Source of the DNA: an uncultured Dialister sp. | GTDB lineage: Bacteria > Bacillota > Negativicutes > Veillonellales > Dialisteraceae | Reading direction: 5' to 3' | Assembly (NCBI GenBank): GCA_900314595.1 | Contig: OMVW01000069.1 | Coordinates: 1-5,094 of the forward strand | Length of the DNA: 5,094 nucleotides | Part shown: piece after piece, positions 4,999 to 5,094 of the stretch | How the letters are laid out: the number at the start of each line of letters is the position of its first letter | How positions within the stretch are numbered: position 1 is the first letter of the stretch | The notes under the pieces: model-generated | Database searches by the model: none | Told to the model about the DNA's origin: nothing | The model's input: the letters and a program-made list of their open reading frames with translations, nothing else | Translations under genes and position numbers: made by a program

Positions 4999-5024
4999 TG
5001 GCGGCCTGATGGCCGCCATTTTTT
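4999..5024 (+). terminator. Rho-independent terminator of the cotransporter/PstS-like unit
   Basis: An 8-bp stem TGGCGGCC/GGCCGCCA (4999-5006 with 5011-5018) with a TGAT loop is followed by six T residues (5019-5024). It lies 120 bases after the stop of the PstS-like gene. Confidence 0.92.
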
Positions 5025-5028
5025 GTGT

Positions 5029-5057
5029 AAAGAAAACCCCCGGATAGTCCGGGGGTT
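5029..5057 (-). terminator. Terminator of an unseen minus-strand gene to the right
   Basis: A perfect 10-bp stem AACCCCCGGA/TCCGGGGGTT (5035-5044 with 5048-5057) closes on a TAG loop. On the minus strand it is followed by TTTTCTTT (complement of 5029-5036), while the plus strand has no T-run after it. It therefore best serves a transcript arriving from the right, convergent with the phosphate unit. All three minus-strand frames in the last 37 bases were read and no recognisable protein end was found, so the kind of gene is unknown. Confidence 0.75.
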
Positions 5058-5094
5058 CAGTATTAGCTTTAGCGGTGATTTTCCAAAGACTAAA

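Overview
The window is about half G+C, has strong Shine-Dalgarno sequences, and carries proteins that look like those of anaerobic Firmicutes. The gene types and the heptanucleotide tandem arrays between genes suggest a Negativicutes genome, perhaps Acidaminococcus-like. That placement is inference from general recall and was not tested by any search.

Layout, left to right. Bases 1-145 are the right end of an IS200/IS605-type insertion sequence: the last 11 codons of its Y1 transposase, then a terminal hairpin. Bases 146-431 hold a near-consensus sigma-70 promoter and a roughly 117-nt leader for a monocistronic class I/II PLP aminotransferase (432-1640), which ends at a strong terminator (1738-1766). 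Bases 1641-2320 hold no gene. They contain three different short tandem-repeat arrays (TCGTGAT heptamers, TCGGGNNTN-like nonamers, GCTAACG heptamers), a GC-rich inverted repeat, and candidate control sites for the next gene.

Bases 2321-4878 form a tight two-gene unit. The first gene is a Na+/phosphate cotransporter of the NptA/YjbB type with a PhoU-like C-terminal domain. Two bases after its stop codon comes a secreted lipoprotein related to the phosphate-binding protein PstS, with the two halves of the fold in swapped order. A third copy of the TCGTGAT array abuts the terminator of this unit (4999-5024). A second hairpin (5029-5057), with its T-tract on the minus strand, suggests that an unseen minus-strand gene to the right ends here.

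How the genes fit together. The cotransporter and the PstS-like lipoprotein probably act together in phosphate (or similar oxyanion) uptake or sensing at the cell surface. The pairing is unusual because a PstS-type binding protein normally serves an ABC transporter, and no ABC genes are visible here. The aminotransferase has its own promoter and terminator and shows no functional link to the phosphate genes. The most interesting non-coding signal is the TCGTGAT family: two arrays sit at the same offset (4 and 3 nt) upstream of terminator stems whose sequences are unrelated.
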